From Phycisphaerales bacterium (GTDB lineage: Bacteria > Planctomycetota > Phycisphaerae > Phycisphaerales > SM1A02): a stretch of DNA of 5,345 nucleotides. The position numbers and the translations under genes were made by a program. This document shows, in pieces, positions 4,882-5,345 of this stretch. The stretch's first letter is position 1; each line of letters opens with the position of its first letter. The notes under the pieces are model-generated. The model was not told the DNA's origin and did no database searches. It was given only the letters and a program-made list of their open reading frames with translations. Where the stretch lies: NCBI GenBank assembly GCA_007127615.1, contig SKZB01000358.1:1-5345 (forward strand). Reading direction: 5' to 3'.

Positions 4882-4915
4882 AGCGGAGCCGATGGTTTCC
4901 GGTACGGACTCCGCT
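4882..4915. other. Hairpin AGCGGAG/CTCCGCT
   Basis: Positions 4882-4888 pair with 4909-4915 (7 bp). After a bulged A, CCG (4889-4891) pairs with CGG (4905-4907) below a 13-base loop. In a leftward transcript it would lie about 55 bases before the terminator-like element at 4768-4836, echoing the hairpin-plus-terminator layout at 3339-3468. There is no T-run beside it. Confidence 0.5.
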
Positions 4916-5139
4916 GACATCTTTACTGTAGCCGCGGCCGGCAAACAAGCAACATCAATCCCCGGCGAATCATCGACGCGCGGCGGTCCCGGCACGAGCT
5001 GCAATGGTCCTCAACCGGTGTTGCCGGCATCAGGACCCACCTGACGGCCCCACCTGGAGAATGGTCCCCGGCGGCCTGCGAAAGTGCGAACCATACCCGG
5101 CGCGGCCTCGGAACTGGTGATCCCGGGATGTGACCACCG

Positions 5140-5163
5140 CGCGCGACGGCATGCCGCCGCGCG
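5140..5163. other. 24-bp GC-rich palindrome with one mismatch pair
   Basis: The centre CGGCATGCCG (5147-5156) is a perfect palindrome. After one A-C mismatch the arms CGCGCG (5140-5145) and CGCGCG (5158-5163) pair again. There is no T-run, so it is not an intrinsic terminator. It could be a protein-binding dyad or a chance product of the high GC content. Confidence 0.5.
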
Positions 5164-5345
5164 GAAGGTACGAAGCATCCGGCACGAGAGTCGGTGACGC
5201 CCCACCCTCCCCGATTCTTCCCGCTCCACCCGATCATCATCGGCCGCCGGACAAAGTCTTTTCCGGTCGAACGTATCTCGGGTCACGGACGGCGCCGCAC
5301 CCGCCGGCCATCCTCGACGCCGTCACCGGGGTGAATGATGATCTG

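Larger units (their letters stand above)
4837..5345. other. Right-hand 500 bases without a supported gene
   Basis: Open frames here are short, arginine- and proline-rich, and lack ribosome binding sites or recognisable domains. The stretch holds a hairpin at 4882-4915 and a palindrome at 5140-5163. At the right edge one minus-strand frame is open from 5345 to a TGA at 5283-5285 (20 residues, including IIIHPGDGVED). It could be the tail of a leftward gene outside the window, but it is too short to call. ATG codons at 5335 and 5338 could equally begin a rightward gene. Confidence 0.55.

Noticed and set aside
5283..5345. Possible C-terminal end of a leftward gene at the right edge
   Set aside because: Only 20 codons are visible; a second minus-strand frame is also open there, and nothing recognisable is encoded, so it is mentioned but not called.

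Overview
The window comes from a GC-rich, Gram-negative-type bacterium. I cannot place it to genus. A secreted, Gln-rich, low-complexity protein, front-end desaturase chemistry and intergenic REP-type hairpins would suit a planctomycete or a proteobacterium equally well, and no marker gene is present to decide. No rRNA, tRNA, CRISPR array, transposase or phage gene is visible.

Layout, left to right. (1) 1-447, plus strand: C-terminal part of a DUF421 (YetF/YcaP-type) membrane protein, cut by the left edge. (2) 448-640: a short convergent intergenic stretch filled by a REP-type hairpin pair and two tandem half copies. (3) 641-1789, minus: a complete fatty-acid desaturase with all three histidine boxes, the third being Q-x-x-H-H. 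(4) 1790-1949: intergenic, with a very strong GC-rich hairpin and a weak terminator-like structure. (5) 1950-2936, minus: an exported Gln/Asp/Arg-rich protein of unknown function, with a consensus Shine-Dalgarno and a C-terminal Arg-Asp tail encoded by a hexanucleotide repeat. (6) 2949-3786: about 840 bases with no convincing gene but much structure: short REP-like repeats, a 28-bp diverged direct repeat, a 13-bp-stem hairpin, and a Rho-independent terminator-like hairpin reading on the minus strand. (7) 3787-4668, minus: a complete YihY/BrkB-family inner-membrane protein with a good ribosome binding site. (8) 4669-5345: non-coding as far as I can see. It holds a second copy of the terminator-like element at 4768-4836, another hairpin, and a GC-rich palindrome.

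Functionally, three of the four genes encode integral membrane proteins and the fourth an exported one, so the common theme is the cell envelope. They are not one tight operon: intergenic gaps are long and carry hairpins. The desaturase, the Gln-rich gene and the YihY gene all read leftward and converge on the rightward DUF421 gene.

The most unusual signal is non-coding. The elements at 3339-3403 and 4768-4836 are related copies that share sequence beyond the stem and differ inside it by paired, compensatory changes (A-T to G-C and C-G to G-C). That suggests a repeated, structure-conserved RNA element rather than two unrelated terminators. One copy sits directly next to a second long hairpin, so 3339-3470 is a reasonable small-RNA candidate on the minus strand.
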